Shown here piece after piece: positions 14,433-16,311 of a DNA stretch of 16,311 nt. The position numbers were made by a program, and so were the translations under genes. The notes under the pieces were generated by a model. It was not told the origin of the DNA. It saw only the letters and a list, made by a program, of their open reading frames with translations, and searched no databases. Position 1 is the first letter of the stretch; each line of letters opens with the position of its first letter. Source of the stretch: JAWXCH01 sp034440595 (GTDB lineage Bacteria; Planctomycetota; Planctomycetia; Pirellulales; JALHPA01); contig JAWXCH010000321.1 in NCBI GenBank assembly GCA_034440595.1, positions 1 through 16,311 on the forward strand. Reading direction: 5' to 3'.

Positions 14433-15458
14433 ATGCAATACACCACGCTCGGCAACACAGGCTTACTCGTTTCACGGATCTGTCTGGGGACGATGACCTT
14501 TGGCGGCACCGGCAGTTGGCAGAGTATCGGCACACTGGATCAAACCGCGGCTGACACGCTGGTGGAACAATCGATCGCCGCCGGGGTCAATTTTATCGAC
14601 ACGGCCGATGTCTATTCCGAAGGCCTGGCCGAAACGATGCTCGGCCAGTCGCTCATCAATCTGAATGTTCCGCGACAGAGCGTGGTGGTGGCGACAAAGG
14701 CTTTTGGTCGCGTTGGTCCAGGGCGTAACGATATTGGTTCATCGCGTGGGCATTTGCTGGATGCAATCGACGCTAGCTTGCGACGATTAAAAACCGACTA
14801 TATCGACCTGTACCAAATACATGGCTGGGACACGATCACGCCGATCGAAGAAACGCTCCGCGCGCTGGAGGATATCGTGCGCAGCGGCAAGGTCCGTTAC
14901 ATCGGCTGCTCGAACTGGCACGCCTGGCGACTCATGCAGGCAATCGGCGTCGCCGCGCAGCGGCAATACTCGCCGCTAGTGACATTGCAGGCATATTACT
15001 CGCTGGTGGCGCGCGATATGGATCGGGAACTAGTGCCATTGCTACAAGATCAAAAAGTCGGCTTGCTGGTTTGGAGTCCGCTGGCCGGTGGCATGCTTTC
15101 TGGCAAGTTCACGCGCGAGAATCAAACGCCCGAGAATGCGCGGCGCTCGAACTGGGACTTTCCGCCGACGAACCGTGAGCGCTTGTGGAATGTGCTGGAT
15201 GTGCTGCGACCGATTGCCGAGGGACACAACGTCAGTTGTGCGCGCGTTGCTCTCGCCTGGCTGCTCGCCAAACCGTTTGTAACCAGTGTGATTATTGGTG
15301 CCAAGCGGCCCGATCAACTACAGGACAATTTGGCGGCCAGTGACCTTGTGCTATCCGCCGAAGAAGTGTCCAAACTCGACGAGGTGAGCAAGCTGCCGGA
15401 TGAGTATCCCACTTGGATGGTGCAGCGGCAGGGGATGACGCGGTGGGGTGTGCAGTAG
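14433..15458 (+). CDS. Aldo/keto reductase
   Basis: 341 residues with the (alpha/beta)8 barrel pattern of the NAD(P)H-dependent aldo/keto reductases, which reduce aldehydes and ketones in the cytosol. The catalytic tetrad is complete: D56 and Y61 in FIDTADVYSEG, K89 in VVATKAFG, H130 in LYQIHGWD. Other family marks are MQYTTLGNTGLLVSRICLGTMTFG at the N-terminus, RYIGCSNWHAWRL (about 155-167), LVWSPLAGGMLSGKF, and the C-terminal cofactor segment VTSVIIGAKRPDQLQDNL. It resembles the YajO/YdjG-like bacterial subgroup rather than a characterised specific enzyme; the substrate is unknown. The ATG fits the family N-terminus, with GAGG 8 bases upstream. It may share a transcript with the preceding membrane protein gene. 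Confidence 0.95.
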   Translation: MQYTTLGNTGLLVSRICLGTMTFGGTGSWQSIGTLDQTAADTLVEQSIAAGVNFIDTADVYSEGLAETMLGQSLINLNVPRQSVVVATKAFGRVGPGRNDIGSSRGHLLDAIDASLRRLKTDYIDLYQIHGWDTITPIEETLRALEDIVRSGKVRYIGCSNWHAWRLMQAIGVAAQRQYSPLVTLQAYYSLVARDMDRELVPLLQDQKVGLLVWSPLAGGMLSGKFTRENQTPENARRSNWDFPPTNRERLWNVLDVLRPIAEGHNVSCARVALAWLLAKPFVTSVIIGAKRPDQLQDNLAASDLVLSAEEVSKLDEVSKLPDEYPTWMVQRQGMTRWGVQ

Positions 15459-15533
15459 CAATGTGCGTTGTTTGCCTGAGAATCAAGTGAGCCGCGAATA
15501 TCGGTGTGGTTTTACTGACTTGGATGTTGAACA

Positions 15534-15797
15534 ATGCAATTCACGCTTTCCACGTTTCTCAAGGCAATCGCCGTCCTGTCGGTAATTTTCGGGCTAGTAA
15601 GCTGGGCTATTCGCTACTATCCCAAAGAATCGATTATCGCAGCAGTAGGCCAAGCACTACCTACTGCGGTGCTACTTTTTAGCGGGCTGAAACTCATTCA
15701 AATCGACTGCCGACGTAGAGATGGAGCCTGTTTGTTAATTGGATTGCTATTGGTCTTGTACGGACTAGTAATAACGTTACCGCTACGGATTAATTGA
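15534..15797 (+). CDS. Small hypothetical membrane protein
   Basis: 87 residues, not recognised beyond its type. Three hydrophobic segments are visible (about 7-26, 34-55 and 65-83), with a basic loop DCRRRDG between the second and third. The start MQFTLSTFLKAIAVLSVIFG is like the (R/Q)FSLRTLL...AVLSV N-terminus found on many small planctomycete membrane proteins. A GGA lies 9 bases before the ATG. The base composition is AT-richer than its neighbours, which could mean relaxed constraint. It lies 75 bp after the aldo/keto reductase gene and 40 bp from the convergent LOG-family gene. Confidence 0.7.
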   Translation: MQFTLSTFLKAIAVLSVIFGLVSWAIRYYPKESIIAAVGQALPTAVLLFSGLKLIQIDCRRRDGACLLIGLLLVLYGLVITLPLRIN

Positions 15798-15837
15798 AAT
15801 TTTGGAGTGATGCACAGTGGCCAGCATAGCCGTACTG

Positions 15838-16311
15838 TTACGTCTCTTGTCGTTCGATCCATTTTTCAGCGGCGACCGGAACAAAGTTTTGCAACCGATC
15901 AAGTAGCGGCTCAATGGTTGGTTCAACAATGACCAGATCGCGATGTTCACCACGGACGAAGCCATGCTTTGTCGCGTCGTTGAAAAGCTGTAGCAGCGGC
16001 GTATAGAAGCCCGCCACATTGAGCAGGCCGCACGCTTTGCGGTGCAGCCCAAGCTGCGACCAGGTCAGCACCTCGCAGAATTCTTCAAACGTGCCAAAAC
16101 CGCCGGGCATGGCTATGAATGCATCCGACAGATCGGCCATCAATGCCTTGCGGGTGTGCATCGAATCGACGATCCGCAGATCGGTGACGCCGCGATGACC
16201 CAGCTCTTTGGCCATGAGCGCTTGAGGGATGACCCCGATAACACGTCCCCCGGCGGCCAGTGCGGCATCGGCCAACAGACCCATCAGGCCGACGTTGCCG
16301 CCGCCATAGAC
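15838..16311 (-). CDS. LOG-family nucleotide phosphoribohydrolase (5' end outside window)
   Basis: The frame is open to the window edge, giving 157 C-terminal residues of a family usually about 180-200 long; the ATG at 16284 is internal. Visible marks are YGGGNVGLMG (nucleotide-binding loop) at the edge, then RVIGVIPQAL, MHTRKALMADLSDAFIAMPG and the signature PGGFGTFEEFCEVLTWSQLG, followed by GFYTPLL. LOG enzymes release a free base from nucleoside 5'-monophosphates, classically activating cytokinin ribotides; many bacterial members are annotated TIGR00730 and act on AMP-like substrates with unclear purpose. It was long misnamed lysine decarboxylase, which does not fit the PGGxGTxxE motif. 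It is convergent with the small membrane protein gene, 40 bp away. Confidence 0.93.
   Translation of the reverse strand, partial: VYGGGNVGLMGLLADAALAAGGRVIGVIPQALMAKELGHRGVTDLRIVDSMHTRKALMADLSDAFIAMPGGFGTFEEFCEVLTWSQLGLHRKACGLLNVAGFYTPLLQLFNDATKHGFVRGEHRDLVIVEPTIEPLLDRLQNFVPVAAEKWIERQET

Noticed and set aside
15838..16311. Lysine decarboxylase annotation for the LOG-family gene
   Set aside because: The PGGFGTFEE signature and the GGGNVGLMG loop belong to the nucleotide phosphoribohydrolase family; there is no PLP-binding site.

Overview
The window looks like an ordinary chromosomal stretch from a planctomycete, most likely of the Pirellula/Rhodopirellula kind. The signs are an FHA-GAF-cyclase signalling protein, a small membrane protein with the FTLSTFLKAIAVLSV type of N-terminus, a divergent EF-Ts, mostly single-gene transcription units on both strands, and gaps filled with palindromic repeats. 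This placement is an inference from protein character; there is no rRNA to confirm it. I see no phage, integrase, transposase, CRISPR, tRNA or defence system.

Layout. 1-2489 (+): the C-terminal end of a cache-type membrane sensor (probably a Ser/Thr kinase), then an FHA-GAF-class III cyclase. 2510-2735: a MITE-like repeat. 2779-5991 (-): maltose/galactoside-type O-acetyltransferase, PolB-type 3'-5' exonuclease, a second MITE-like copy, and leucyl aminopeptidase PepA. 5992-6279: a divergent gap with two palindromic elements. 6280-8994 (+): a UbiD-family decarboxylase and a short prepilin-peptidase-like protein. 9016-10242 (-): an NHS-family nucleoside/H+ symporter-like MFS protein, divergent from a secreted alpha/beta hydrolase (10489-11289, +). 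11290-11612: repeats and a strong hairpin. 11613-13409 (-): tsf and rpsB, with a good sigma70-type promoter and a structured leader. 13739-15797 (+): a DUF2238/YjdF-like membrane protein, an aldo/keto reductase and a small membrane protein. 15838-16311 (-): a LOG-family phosphoribohydrolase cut by the window edge.

Functional links are few. rpsB-tsf is the classical translation operon, but pyrH and frr do not follow it. The sensor and the FHA-cyclase could form a phosphorylation-to-cyclic-nucleotide pathway. The exonuclease and acetyltransferase genes are 34 bp apart and probably co-transcribed. The other genes look like unrelated housekeeping neighbours.

The most notable points are the number of different palindromic or inverted-repeat families in the gaps, a cyclase lacking the canonical purine-specifying residues, an EF-Ts in which the TDFV motif reads SPPV, and a prepilin-peptidase-like protein with no recognisable GxGD motif. 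I did not find a convincing new multi-gene system.
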